This document shows positions 1 through 10,491 of a stretch of 64,000 nucleotides of DNA, one piece after another. The notes under the pieces were generated by a model. The model made no database searches, was not told where the DNA came from, and saw only the letters and a list, made by a program, of their open reading frames with translations. The stretch is from contig NZ_SMTE01000001.1 in the NCBI RefSeq assembly GCF_004357765.1, positions 1 through 64,000 on the forward strand, in the 5' to 3' direction. The translations under genes and the position numbers were made by a program. Position 1 is the stretch's first letter. Each line of letters starts with the position of its first letter. Source of the DNA: Pseudomonas putida (GTDB lineage Bacteria > Pseudomonadota > Gammaproteobacteria > Pseudomonadales > Pseudomonadaceae).

Positions 1-33
1 ACTACACACAATGGATCAGCTCACGATCTAGAT

Positions 34-55
34 GCCAAGCCAAGCCAAGCCAAGC
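34..55. repeat. GCCAA pentanucleotide tandem repeat
   Basis: Four perfect copies of GCCAA followed by GC. They lie in the first 107 bases of the window, where I see no gene. This could be a slippage-prone simple repeat; no function can be assigned. Confidence 0.6.
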
Positions 56-107
56 TCCCCGACAATCCGTGAAGAACTAACCCTTCGCCCATACCCAATC
101 GATGTCA

Positions 108-359
108 TCAACTCCCTGGAAACGCCGCCTTGAGCGAAATCTGCCCCCCGTCGTCGGGCGCCGGAGCTTCGGCATTCATGCGCAGACAGTGCTGCTCGGC
201 CTCGGCCTTGCTCGGATAACTGGGTTTCAAGCGCTCCTTGGCGAGATTGTCGTAGATGTCGAAGCCACCCCCTACGGTCGCCGCGTAGTACCGGCTACCC
301 ATGCGGAACGACTCCTTTTCGACCGGGACCGCTGGAACGATAACAAATCTCGATTGCAT
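108..359 (-). CDS. Small conserved hypothetical protein (83 aa)
   Basis: I do not recognise a named domain. The protein is soluble, with no signal peptide or membrane segment, and has an aromatic- and Gly-rich middle (RYYAATVGGGFDIYDN) followed by a charged helix-like part (SKAEAEQHCLRMNAE). The start at 359 is chosen because GGAGG lies 8 bases upstream. A second ATG at 302 (MGSRYY) also has an AGGAG at good spacing, so a 64-residue form is possible. It is divergent from ogt, with about 190 bases between them. The coding call rests on the strong ribosome binding site and natural-looking composition. Confidence 0.6.
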   Translation of the reverse strand: MQSRFVIVPAVPVEKESFRMGSRYYAATVGGGFDIYDNLAKERLKPSYPSKAEAEQHCLRMNAEAPAPDDGGQISLKAAFPGS

Positions 360-553
360 GTTTCGTGCCTCCCCAGGCAGAGACTTTAGTATTAGCCGGA
401 CTATGGACACCCAGCAAGTTCGCTCATGCAAGCAATCGATTGCGGGCACACCGGATAAAACGGACACCAATTGGTCGCGCAAGAAAGCGGATGCACTGCG
501 CCAGGTGCATCGGTACAGTTGCCGACACCGTTGATTTTCGCAGGAGCCTGTCC

Positions 554-1054
554 ATGCCCAGCGCCTATTCATTGATGCAATCGCCGGTCGGCATGCTGAC
601 CCTGGTGGCCCGTGGCGATTGCCTGGCGGCGGTGCTGTGGGAAGACGAGCGGGAAAACCGGGTTCGTTTGGGCGATCTGTACCGCGATGACGGCCACCCG
701 GTACTGCTGCAGACCGCTCGTCAGCTAGGCGAATACTTCGCCGGCGGTCGCCAGCGTTTCGACCTGCCACTGGACTTCGCAGGTACTGCCTTCCAGCGTC
801 GAGTGTGGGCAGCGCTGTTGACCATTCCTTTTGGCGAAACCCGCAGCTACAGCGACATCGCTCGCCAGATCGGTAACCCTAGCGCCGTGCGGGCGGTGGG
901 CGCCGCCAATGGCCGTAACCCGATTTCGATCATTGCCCCCTGCCATCGGGTGATCGGTGCCAGCGGCGGGCTGACTGGCTTTGCCGGTGGCTTGCCGGCC
1001 AAGCAGTATCTGTTGGCGCTGGAGGGGCGGCAAAGCCTGGCGTTGGCGTTCTAG
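554..1054 (+). CDS. ogt: Methylated-DNA--protein-cysteine S-methyltransferase
   Basis: Repairs O6-alkylguanine (and O4-alkylthymine) in DNA by irreversible transfer of the alkyl group to its own cysteine. The 166-residue protein has the family active site PCHRV with the acceptor Cys at about 130. It also has the preceding helix-turn-helix DNA-binding part (YSDIARQIGNPSAVRAVGAANGRNP) and lacks the AraC-like domain of Ada. The start at 554 is preceded by AGGAG; the frame stays open further upstream but that part does not match the family. It ends tail-to-tail with the small membrane-protein gene, overlapping by 4 bases. Confidence 0.93.
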   Translation: MPSAYSLMQSPVGMLTLVARGDCLAAVLWEDERENRVRLGDLYRDDGHPVLLQTARQLGEYFAGGRQRFDLPLDFAGTAFQRRVWAALLTIPFGETRSYSDIARQIGNPSAVRAVGAANGRNPISIIAPCHRVIGASGGLTGFAGGLPAKQYLLALEGRQSLALAF

Positions 1055-1293
1055 CTGAGCCAGGTTGCAATCAGGCAAATCACCATCGCGAGTAGCGAAC
1101 CGGCCATCAACGTGTAGTGTCGATGGGCACGCTGCGCATGGGGTTTCACCTCGCGCAGATACTGTCCAGGTGGTGGGGCATCGGGACGATGACGCAGGCC
1201 TTCGGCGATGTCAGCGAGCTGCCCCCTGATCAACAAGCCAACGAGGTAGTAGGTCGAGGCATAACTGGCCAAGACCAGGAGCAGATATTTCAT
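1051..1293 (-). CDS. Small two-pass membrane protein, unknown function (80 aa)
   Basis: The sequence shows a hydrophobic segment at residues 1-22 and another at about 62-79, separated by a charged, His/Arg-rich loop (RHRPDAPPPGQ, HAQRAHRHY). No family is recognised. Its start codon abuts the stop of the nitrilase-family gene upstream on the same strand (1293), so the two are probably co-transcribed and translationally coupled. The last bases overlap the ogt stop on the other strand. Confidence 0.65.
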   Translation of the reverse strand: MKYLLLVLASYASTYYLVGLLIRGQLADIAEGLRHRPDAPPPGQYLREVKPHAQRAHRHYTLMAGSLLAMVICLIATWLS

Positions 1294-2033
1294 CAGTACA
1301 AACCGTCCAGTGGCAGGGTGCTCGCAGTTGCACTGACCGTATCCAGCAGCACCAGTCCCTGGCTATGTTCATCCAATGCCGCCAGCATGCGGCCATGGCT
1401 ATCCCAGGCTGCCGAACCGCCGGCACCGATGAAGCAATCGGAGGCGCCCACGCAGTTGGCCATGAGCACGCTCATGCCCAGGGTGCGTGCGACCTCGGGG
1501 TAGTGCTCGTAGCCCTCGCGCAGGCCTTTCGCAGTCTTGGCCACGCTCACCAGATAGATATCCGCGCCCAGGGCCTGGGCCTGGGCAGCATGCTCGATGA
1601 ACATCGACTCGTAACAGATGGCCGGTGCGATGCGGTGCATGCCTGCCGCGAATACCACCGGCTGGTTCGCCGCACTGAAGAATGGCAATTCGTCGGCATG
1701 CAGGCGTTGCTTGGCGTACTCCAGGCGTGGTGCACCAGGACCGAGAATCGGCATGCCGATACGGATACCGTCGGGGGTCGGCAAGGGCAAGCCCACCGCC
1801 ACCGTGATGCCATGGCGGTCGCAAGCGGCCTGCAACGGGTCGAGTCTGGACGAATTCAACGGCAATGCCACCTGGCGCGCCAGTGCCGGCTCATAACCCG
1901 TCAATGACAGTTCGGGGAAGACCACCAGCCCTGCGCCCTGTGCGGCTGCCTGGTCGATGCAATACAGGTGGCGCTCGAGATTACGCTGCAGATCGCCCTT
2001 GTAGGCAGCCAATTGCACGGCGCATAGCTTCAT
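1293..2033 (-). CDS. Carbon-nitrogen hydrolase (nitrilase superfamily)
   Basis: Hydrolyses a non-peptide C-N bond, probably an amide; the substrate is not evident. The Glu-Lys-Cys triad of the superfamily is visible: Glu41 in FPELSLTGY, Lys108 in YAKQRL and Cys140 in PAICYES. The length of 246 residues fits a single-domain cytoplasmic member. The start is uncertain: Met at 2033 begins the family-typical MKLCAVQL, but an in-frame ATG at 2045 and a longer frame to 2060 exist and no ribosome binding site decides. The gene is followed directly by the small membrane-protein gene. Confidence 0.85.
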   Translation of the reverse strand: MKLCAVQLAAYKGDLQRNLERHLYCIDQAAAQGAGLVVFPELSLTGYEPALARQVALPLNSSRLDPLQAACDRHGITVAVGLPLPTPDGIRIGMPILGPGAPRLEYAKQRLHADELPFFSAANQPVVFAAGMHRIAPAICYESMFIEHAAQAQALGADIYLVSVAKTAKGLREGYEHYPEVARTLGMSVLMANCVGASDCFIGAGGSAAWDSHGRMLAALDEHSQGLVLLDTVSATASTLPLDGLY

Positions 2034-2226
2034 GGTGGTGCCCATCCCTGGTCCGCTCAAACATCGAGCATACTACCGCTGGCTTTGCCAGTACCAGCAC
2101 GGATGTCAAGTCGATGAAGGCGCGGTACGCTGAGGGAATCAGCCACCCGCCTGCGCTTCTCGAAGTGCAGGGGGCATCCAGGCAGGCACGGTCCTGCGCA
2201 TGGCGCGACAGCAGAGGAACAGCGTA

Positions 2227-2922
2227 ATGAGCCGCTTTCGGCAACTGAAGGCCAACACCCTGGGGCGCGACCTGGCCGTGGGCGATATCCACGGCCATTT
2301 CCGCCGCCTGGAGCAGAGCCTGGAGGCGGTGGACTTCGACCCGGCGGTCGATCGCCTGTTCAGCGTGGGCGATCTGGTCGACCGCGGCCCTCACAGCGAA
2401 GAGGCCTTGGAATGGCTCGCACGGCCTTGGTTCCATGCCGTGCAGGGCAACCACGAGTCGCTGGCGATCACTTTGCTGCGTGGCGGTCGCCTGGAGTTGG
2501 ACATGTACCGTGCTGCAGGCGGCAGTTGGTTCATCGACATGCCGGTGGCGCAGCAGCAGCGCTATGTCGAAGCATTCGCGGGACTGCCGATTGGCATGGA
2601 GGTAGGCACCGAAGCCGGGCTGGTCGGTCTGCTGCATGCCGACAGCCCCTTCGCCGACTGGGCTACCTTGCGTAGCAGTCTGCAGACCGAGGTCGACCCG
2701 CAGGTGATCGAGGTGTGCCAGTGGTCCAGGCGCCGGCTCAAGGAGGACGACAGCGAGCCGGTGGCAGGCCTGCGCGCGTTACTGGTCGGCCACACCCCGG
2801 TCCGACGCGCCAAATGCCTGGGCAATGTCTGGCACCTGGACACCGGCGGATGGGCCAACGGCTATTTCAGCCTGATGGAGTTGGCCACCCTCAGTGTTAT
2901 CAGCCCCACGCCAGACGCATGA
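2227..2922 (+). CDS. Serine/threonine protein phosphatase, PPP family (PphA/PrpA-like)
   Basis: A metal-dependent phosphoprotein phosphatase of the bacterial PPP type. Its 231 residues carry the signature motifs in order: GDIHG at 19-23, GDLVDRG at 48-54, GNHES at 74-78 and the late VGHTPV near 190. These supply the dinuclear metal ligands. There is no signal peptide, so it should be cytoplasmic; its targets are unknown. Start 2227 is supported by AGAGGA about 8 bases upstream, so the earlier start at 2200 was rejected. The 3' end overlaps the convergent LysE gene by 23 bases. Confidence 0.88.
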   Translation: MSRFRQLKANTLGRDLAVGDIHGHFRRLEQSLEAVDFDPAVDRLFSVGDLVDRGPHSEEALEWLARPWFHAVQGNHESLAITLLRGGRLELDMYRAAGGSWFIDMPVAQQQRYVEAFAGLPIGMEVGTEAGLVGLLHADSPFADWATLRSSLQTEVDPQVIEVCQWSRRRLKEDDSEPVAGLRALLVGHTPVRRAKCLGNVWHLDTGGWANGYFSLMELATLSVISPTPDA

Positions 2923-3514
2923 TCAGCGCCGTGGCCAGCACGATCAACATGGCCCCGCATGTGCGCTCCAGCCAGGGCAGGGCTCGGGAAAAGCGGCGCA
3001 GCACACGTTTGTTGCCGATCGCCAGCGCTACCACCAAGTCCCATACCAGCACGACGCCGAACATCCAGCCTGCGTAAACCAGTTTCCAGCCAAGGCTGCT
3101 GCTGGCCACCATGCTCGCCAGGCTGGCATAGAACAACGCGTTCTTCGGATTCAGTGCCCCTGAGGCAAAGCCCATTCCCAGGTTGCGCCAAGCGCTGCTG
3201 CTGGTGGCGTTTCCCCCGCTGACGCAGAGGTTGGATTGGCCGGCGTGGCGCAGGAACAAGCCGCCGATATACAGCAGGTAGGTAGCCCCCACCAGTTGCA
3301 GGGCGATGAACGACCCACTGCCTTCGCGTAACACCGATAGACCGGCGAAAGCGAGGGTGATGAACAGGCCATTGGCCAGGGCGATGCCTATGCAGACACC
3401 GCCGGCAGCCCGCCATCCGGCGTTGATCGAGGTGCGCGCGACCAGGAAGAAATCCGGGCCGGGTGACAGCAGAGCGAGGAAGTGGGCAAGGGCGACGATC
3501 AGGAACTGCTCCAT
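2900..3514 (-). CDS. LysE/RhtB-family amino-acid exporter
   Basis: An inner-membrane exporter of the LysE/RhtB superfamily, which removes amino acids or their analogues from the cell. The 204-residue length and hydrophobic pattern (about six membrane segments) fit. So do the family signature near the N-terminus (ALLSPGPDFFLVARTS) and the NPKNALFYAS segment near residue 120. The substrate cannot be told. A second LysE gene lies about 1 kb away on the other side of the AraC regulator, which may control one or both. Confidence 0.88.
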   Translation of the reverse strand: MEQFLIVALAHFLALLSPGPDFFLVARTSINAGWRAAGGVCIGIALANGLFITLAFAGLSVLREGSGSFIALQLVGATYLLYIGGLFLRHAGQSNLCVSGGNATSSSAWRNLGMGFASGALNPKNALFYASLASMVASSSLGWKLVYAGWMFGVVLVWDLVVALAIGNKRVLRRFSRALPWLERTCGAMLIVLATALIMRLAWG

Positions 3515-3579
3515 GGAACTGGCTTTCTCGGGTGGAAGAACGCGCAGTCTGCAAGCGACAGAGCTGACCGTATTGAAGA

Positions 3580-4404
3580 TTATTGCACCGGCCCATGAGC
3601 CTGGCGGTAGCGTCCTGGGGTCATGCCAACGTGCGCCTTGAACGCCCGCTGGAAATGCGCCTGGTCGGCGAACCCCAACCGATAAGCCACATCGGCCAGT
3701 GCCACGCCTTGGCCGAGCAACTCCCGGCCCTGGTTGATCCGGGCATTGAGCAGGTAGGCATGTGGGGTCAAGCCAGTGGCAGCTCGGAACGCCCGAATCA
3801 GTTGGTAACGGCCCATGCCGGCGGCTTGGGCGAGCACGCCCAGGCTGAGTTGGGCAGCCCCTTCGGCGTCGATCCGAGTAATCACTGCATGCAGTGTCGC
3901 CGGGGCCAGCGCTGGGACTGGCGCGGCTTCAAGGGTCGGTTGTTCGGTAAAAGCGTGATCGCCGAGAAAGGCCACCAGCGCCGCCTCCTTTTCCAGTATG
4001 GCCGCGCTCGAAAACAGTACATCGTTGAGTTCGCAGAACTGCCGGTACAACTGCGGGCAATGACTGATCCGCGCCGGTGCGCCGGGTGCGGCACAGGCCA
4101 AGCCGGCTTCCAGGCGCAGTTGCGCCAGCCAATCGGCACGCACATGCAGCATCTGATAGCTCCAGGCTTGCCCTGGCTCGGGATTGCAGGCATGTACCCG
4201 CTGCGCAGGCACCAACACCAGGGTGCCGGGAGTGAGGCGTTGCTGGCCGCCTTCGGCGCCGCTGAATCGGCTGTAACCGGCATCCACTGCACCGATGGAG
4301 AAGGTCGGGTGACTATGGGCCTTGTAGCAGGCCCGGCTGTGGCAGGCGCGGCGGCTCTCCACGAAAGGCAGCGCTGGGTCGCGCCAGAGCTCGTTACGAG
4401 ACAT
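3580..4404 (-). CDS. AraC-family transcriptional regulator
   Basis: 274 residues: an N-terminal cupin-like sensing half (residues about 1-150, including HSHPTFSIGAV and LTPGTLVLVPAQRVH) and a C-terminal double helix-turn-helix (about 170-268, with YRLGFADQAHFQRAFKAHVGMTPGRYR). This is the layout of the AraC regulators that often sit next to LysE exporters. It is divergent from the LysE gene at 4536; the 131-base gap holds an inverted repeat at 4455-4479. It is followed on the same strand by the other LysE gene. Confidence 0.9.
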   Translation of the reverse strand: MSRNELWRDPALPFVESRRACHSRACYKAHSHPTFSIGAVDAGYSRFSGAEGGQQRLTPGTLVLVPAQRVHACNPEPGQAWSYQMLHVRADWLAQLRLEAGLACAAPGAPARISHCPQLYRQFCELNDVLFSSAAILEKEAALVAFLGDHAFTEQPTLEAAPVPALAPATLHAVITRIDAEGAAQLSLGVLAQAAGMGRYQLIRAFRAATGLTPHAYLLNARINQGRELLGQGVALADVAYRLGFADQAHFQRAFKAHVGMTPGRYRQAHGPVQ

Positions 4405-4454
4405 CGATGGTTCCTCGTTCAGGCCGTCAGCTTAGCAGCGTAGGCGGTCTGCCC

Positions 4455-4479
4455 GTACAGATTTTCCCGTCAGCTGTAC
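4455..4479. promoter_or_regulatory. Inverted repeat GTACAG-N13-CTGTAC, candidate operator
   Basis: A perfect 6-base dyad in the divergent gap between the AraC regulator and the LysE gene. It sits just upstream of a TTGACC that could act as a -35 for the LysE gene. The position suggests an operator, but there is no binding evidence and a dyad this short can arise by chance. Confidence 0.35.
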
Positions 4480-4535
4480 CTTGACCCATCGTCCGCTGGC
4501 CGCCGACAGTAGCCCTCTGTCGCAAGGAGAACGAA

Positions 4536-5159
4536 ATGGACCTGTCGAGCCTGCTGCTATTCATCCCCGCCTGTTTCGCCCTGAACATGGCGCCGGGTCC
4601 GAACAATCTGCTGTCGCTGCACAACGCCAGCCGCTTTGGCCTGCGCACCGCCTGCCTGGCTGGGGGCGGACGACTGCTGGCCTTCGCCGGCATGATCACC
4701 CTGGCGGCGATGGGCTTGGCGGTGGTGCTGCATACCAGTGAATACCTGTTCCTGGCGATCAAGCTGATCGGCGCAGCCTACCTGTTCTACATCGCCTGGC
4801 AGCTGTGGCGGGCGCCGGTGGGCGAGGTGACCCAGGCCGACGATCAGCCACGGGGTACCTGGCGCCTGGCGCGCCAGGAATTCTGGGTAGCCGCTGGCAA
4901 CCCCAAGGCGATTCTCATCTTCACGGCCTTCCTGCCGCAGTTCGTCTCGGTGAATAGCAGCACCCCGGTGAGCCAGCAGTTTCTCTGGCTAGGTGTGTTG
5001 TTCCTGTTGCTGGAGTGGTCGGCCATTGCCATCTACGCCGGGTTGGGAGCGTACCTGCAACGTTGGTTCAACCAACCCAGGCCGCGCCGGCTATTCAACC
5101 GGGTGAGTGCATCGTTGCTCGGTTGTGCCGGTCTTGGCCTGTTGGCGGCGCGCCGCTAG
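4536..5159 (+). CDS. LysE/RhtB-family amino-acid exporter
   Basis: The second LysE-type inner-membrane exporter in this region, 207 residues. It shows the N-terminal signature FALNMAPGPNNLLSLHNASRFG, about six hydrophobic segments and the GNPKAILIFTAFLPQF segment typical of the family. The start has AAGGAG 6-7 bases upstream. It is transcribed away from the AraC regulator at 3580-4404 and is the most natural target of it. Its stop overlaps the stop of the autotransporter gene on the other strand by 4 bases. Substrate unknown. Confidence 0.9.
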   Translation: MDLSSLLLFIPACFALNMAPGPNNLLSLHNASRFGLRTACLAGGGRLLAFAGMITLAAMGLAVVLHTSEYLFLAIKLIGAAYLFYIAWQLWRAPVGEVTQADDQPRGTWRLARQEFWVAAGNPKAILIFTAFLPQFVSVNSSTPVSQQFLWLGVLFLLLEWSAIAIYAGLGAYLQRWFNQPRPRRLFNRVSASLLGCAGLGLLAARR

Positions 5160-7480
5160 AACTGCCAGCGCAAGCCCAGGTTGACGCCGCTGGCTTCCTG
5201 CTCGCGGCTGTCCAGGTTGCTCGTGTACTGCACCCCGCCATGCAGGCTCAAGGCCTCGTTGATCTGGGCCACCAGGCCGGTTTCCAGTTGTACCGCAGTG
5301 TAGCGGTAGTCGGTCTTGATCTTATCCACGTCATCGAAGGTCAGCGTGTCCCGACCGCCGTCACCGTGCCACAGGTTGACCTGGGCATAGGGTTGCAACA
5401 GGCGCCCGCTGCTACCGGTGAACGCGCCTTCCAGGCGCACACCGAGTCGCCCGGTGAGTTCGACCTGGGCGTCATGGCTGATGCGCGAAACACTGTCGTT
5501 GGCGCTGTCCAGCGAGACCTTCTGGGCGATCAATTGCGCCTGTGGTTCTATGGTCCAGCGTTCGGCAACGCGGATGGGGTAGCCTGATTCCAGCGATCCG
5601 GTCCAGGCGTGGCCGTCGATGTTCAGTTTGTCGCCTCGCTCCGAGCGGGCGCGGCCATCGAGCTTGGTGTACTGCAGCACGCCATCGACGTACCAGCCCT
5701 GGGGCCCGACCAGCGTCCAGTAACCGCCGACGCTGTCGCCATCGAGTTTCAGATCTCCGACGCTGCGGTCCTCGACGGCCAGGGCGAAGCCTTTGACATC
5801 CGCATCGAGCCGGCTGTGACTGACGTACAGGCCCAGGTGCTGGCGATAGCCCTCGTCGCTGACCTTGGCATAAAGATCCTGGCCGACCTTGAAACCGTAC
5901 ACATCACCATCCAGGCTCGGGCTTACGGTGCCGCTCCATTGCTGGCGCAGCGCGCCGCCGTAGGCTTGGCCCCAGCTGGCAGGCAGCCGGCCCTGGCCGC
6001 TCAACAACTGCTGGTCGCCCTGGCGTTGGTGGAACGTGCCCAGTGCCTGACGCGCGATGATCGCCGCGCCGCGTGGTGCGGCCGCATAAACCGGCACTTC
6101 CGGGCGATACAGCGGCACGCTTTGCCCGGCTACCGGGGCCGGCAGTTCGGCCTGTCCTGGCGCCGGCGCGGCGACAGGTGGAGTCACCGGAGGTTCGACC
6201 GGCGGCTCTCCCGGCGTTTCGGCAGCCGGGGCGGGGGTCGCCACCAAGGTCGAGCGCAGATACCAGCTATTCTCGCTGCCAGCGGTCACGCCGCCTTTGA
6301 ACAGGCGATAATCGTAAGCCCCTGCGGACAATGTCTGGGTCTGGACGAACGCCGAGTCGCTGCTGGTGGCACCGTCGCGCGCTTCGACGACCTGGATACC
6401 GTTCTGACTGGTAGCAGCGCCCGCGCCGCCTAGGTTGCTGATCTGCAGGCCAGTGCTGCCGCTGAGAGTGCCTTGGCTCACTATCAACCGGTCGGAGTCG
6501 GCATCGTCGCCTGCGAGCACGCTGTTGAGTTTCAGCGTGCCGTCGACACCCTCGTAGTCGCCGTTGATGGTCAGCCTGCCTTGGGCATCGTTGCCGGCGG
6601 TGAGATCGATGGTCCCGGCATTTTGCACCGTTGTCATCTGCCCTGGGTCCTTGGCGGTGACCGTCCCCTGTCGGGATATCAGCGTACTGCTGGCATCGAC
6701 AAGCAGAGAGCCGGTTCCAGTCCCAGGTTGCTCAGCGCTACCGTCGCCCAATGTCAGGGTGTCGTCCAAGGTGAGTTGGCTGTTGTCGACCAGGCTGATG
6801 TTCTCCCAGTTGACGTAGCGGGCGCCGCCGTCGATCTCGCTGTTCTGAAAAGTCAGGGTATCGTTGCCCAGGCCGCCGTCGAGCTCGGTGGTCAAGGTGT
6901 CGGCGCCCAGGCCCATGATGGTCGCCTGGTCATCGCCCAGCCCCATGTCGACCCGTGTGCCGATAAGTCCGCCGCTCCAGGTGAACTCGTCGTTTCCCGC
7001 GCTTGCCAGGACACTCCCTTGCAACAGGCCGCCGGCAATGGTGATCTTGTCCACGCCGCCGCTGGTACTGATGTTGCCGCCGATGGTACCGCCGCGCAGG
7101 ATGATCGTGTCGTTGCCAAAACCGCTGACCAAGTTGCCGTCGATGCGGGTTTGCACGGCGGTATCCTGCGACATCTCGAAGTAGTTGTCAGCGAGTTTGA
7201 GGTCGACGCGGCCGATCTGGCCACCTTTGAACAGGGCGAAATCACCGTCCTCGAAGGCCCCGACGATGCGCCCGTCGGTCATTTCGAAGGTGTCGTAGCC
7301 CTGGCCCTGGTTCAACGACTGAACCGTTCCGCCGGTCATGGTGAAGTCGTCGATGGCTTGGGTTTGCGAGATGGCGCCCAGGTCGTCACCGGGCGAAACC
7401 GTCAGGGCTTCGGCATGGACCAGCAATGGCAGGGCTAGAAGAGGGATTGCTACGGGCGAAAAGCGGTGAGGGCGGCGCAT
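5156..7480 (-). CDS. Autotransporter (type V secretion) with repeat-built passenger
   Basis: 774 residues. A signal peptide (residues 1-23, ending LLVHA) is followed by a passenger whose first 200 residues are made of about 18-25-residue repeats with the pattern D-x-hydrophobic-x-x-x-GG-x-I-x-G, expected to fold as a beta-helix. A further beta-rich part runs to about 420. Then come a Pro/Ala/Glu linker (about 420-470) and a C-terminal 12-stranded barrel (about 510-774) ending in the outer-membrane terminal Phe (RWQF). Start 7480 is taken because it begins the signal peptide and has GGAGA upstream; the longer frame to 7579 does not. Family knowledge says the barrel anchors or exports the passenger at the cell surface. 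No protease or esterase motif is seen, so adhesion is only a guess. Confidence 0.85.
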   Translation of the reverse strand: MRRPHRFSPVAIPLLALPLLVHAEALTVSPGDDLGAISQTQAIDDFTMTGGTVQSLNQGQGYDTFEMTDGRIVGAFEDGDFALFKGGQIGRVDLKLADNYFEMSQDTAVQTRIDGNLVSGFGNDTIILRGGTIGGNISTSGGVDKITIAGGLLQGSVLASAGNDEFTWSGGLIGTRVDMGLGDDQATIMGLGADTLTTELDGGLGNDTLTFQNSEIDGGARYVNWENISLVDNSQLTLDDTLTLGDGSAEQPGTGTGSLLVDASSTLISRQGTVTAKDPGQMTTVQNAGTIDLTAGNDAQGRLTINGDYEGVDGTLKLNSVLAGDDADSDRLIVSQGTLSGSTGLQISNLGGAGAATSQNGIQVVEARDGATSSDSAFVQTQTLSAGAYDYRLFKGGVTAGSENSWYLRSTLVATPAPAAETPGEPPVEPPVTPPVAAPAPGQAELPAPVAGQSVPLYRPEVPVYAAAPRGAAIIARQALGTFHQRQGDQQLLSGQGRLPASWGQAYGGALRQQWSGTVSPSLDGDVYGFKVGQDLYAKVSDEGYRQHLGLYVSHSRLDADVKGFALAVEDRSVGDLKLDGDSVGGYWTLVGPQGWYVDGVLQYTKLDGRARSERGDKLNIDGHAWTGSLESGYPIRVAERWTIEPQAQLIAQKVSLDSANDSVSRISHDAQVELTGRLGVRLEGAFTGSSGRLLQPYAQVNLWHGDGGRDTLTFDDVDKIKTDYRYTAVQLETGLVAQINEALSLHGGVQYTSNLDSREQEASGVNLGLRWQF

Positions 7481-7609
7481 GGCAGGTCTCCATATCCATG
7501 GTGACGGCCACTGCGTGAAGCGCGGCTGGCTGCCCTTCGGCCGTGCCTGAGTTATATGGAATGCGCCGTACAGCAACAACTAGCAATAATGACTGGTGGC
7601 TCCTGGCCA

Positions 7610-7885
7610 TCAATCGCGGTAGAAGGTCTGCACCAGGTGGTAGCCGAACTTGGACTTGATCGGCCCATGGACCACGCGCAGCGGCTTCTTGAAGATGACC
7701 TGGTCGATTGCGCCGACCATCTGTCCAGGACGAACTTCACCCAGATCGCCGCCTCGCTTGCCCGATGGACAGGTGGAAAACTTCTTGGCCAACACGTCGA
7801 AGGCTTCGCCATTGGCGATGCGCTGCTTGAGCTTTTCGGCTTCCTCGGCAGTCTTGACCAGGATGTGGCGGGCTTGAGCTTTCAT
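7610..7885 (-). CDS. ppiC: Peptidyl-prolyl cis-trans isomerase, single-domain parvulin
   Basis: A 91-residue cytoplasmic parvulin catalysing cis-trans isomerisation of prolyl bonds. Family motifs are visible: ARHILVKT near the start, FDVLAKKFSTCPSGKRGGDLG in the middle and GPIKSKFGYHLV near the end. The length matches E. coli PpiC (93 residues). The ATG at 7885 starts the domain; the upstream in-frame residues (FFCPKHRC) do not fit the family. A paralogue lies at 15258-15539. Confidence 0.9.
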   Translation of the reverse strand: MKAQARHILVKTAEEAEKLKQRIANGEAFDVLAKKFSTCPSGKRGGDLGEVRPGQMVGAIDQVIFKKPLRVVHGPIKSKFGYHLVQTFYRD

Positions 7886-7920
7886 GGGGCACCTGTGCTT
7901 CGGGCAAAAAAAGGCCGCCA

Positions 7921-9879
<1,959 letters not shown>

Positions 9880-9955
9880 GCCGAACCTCCTGACGAAATG
9901 CCAGTGACAGCGTCACCGCCAGACTGCCGGTGATGACGCCATCGGATGAAACGCC

Positions 9956-10435
9956 TTACTCCACTGTAGCTTTTTGCACGTCGTTCGACGCTGACCACAC
10001 CCGATAACGCACCTCGACGCCTTCGGGCACATATACCACCACCGGCAACTTGCTGTTGTAGCGCAGCAGGAAACCGTCACCGATCACGGGTACGAAGGCA
10101 TCGGTCTTGCTGCCATCGGGGCAGGCCATCAGGGTACTGGCCGGGCCGCTGACATTTTCCAGACGATAGTACGGGTAGCCCCAGCCTTGCAGAGTGTGCT
10201 CTTGCAAACTGCCGCCCAGCCGCTGGCGGTTGCAGTCGACCTTGAGCGTTTTGCCGGCCAGCACCTCCAGCTTGTAGGCAGACTCATCGGTCTGTGCCGG
10301 CAAGTGGATCACCTGCCGGGTAAAGCCTTTTTCCGCTTCTGGGTAGGGGGCGACATCCTTGAGGGCGGCGGCCATCACGGGGGCGATGCTCGCCAGGCTC
10401 AGGGACAGGATCGCGGACAATCGGCTTAGGCGCAT
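9956..10435 (-). CDS. eco: Ecotin, periplasmic serine-protease inhibitor
   Basis: Inhibits trypsin-fold serine proteases in the periplasm as a dimer. The 159-residue precursor has a signal peptide (about residues 1-23). It has the ecotin core throughout ([58 protein letters not shown]). The reactive-loop Met is present at about 103 in TLMACPD, and Cys68 and Cys105 match the disulfide pair. AGGAG precedes the start. It lies between two ketone-body genes without an evident functional link. Confidence 0.95.
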   Translation of the reverse strand: MRLSRLSAILSLSLASIAPVMAAALKDVAPYPEAEKGFTRQVIHLPAQTDESAYKLEVLAGKTLKVDCNRQRLGGSLQEHTLQGWGYPYYRLENVSGPASTLMACPDGSKTDAFVPVIGDGFLLRYNSKLPVVVYVPEGVEVRYRVWSASNDVQKATVE

Positions 10436-10491
10436 AGGGCCTCCTTGCTATGAAAAGGGGTGCGAGGCCTCTGCCAGGCACGCTTGGCCCT

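Noticed and set aside
9905-9935. Imperfect GC-rich hairpin after the ecotin gene
   Set aside because: Stem is interrupted and there is no T run; not convincing as a terminator.
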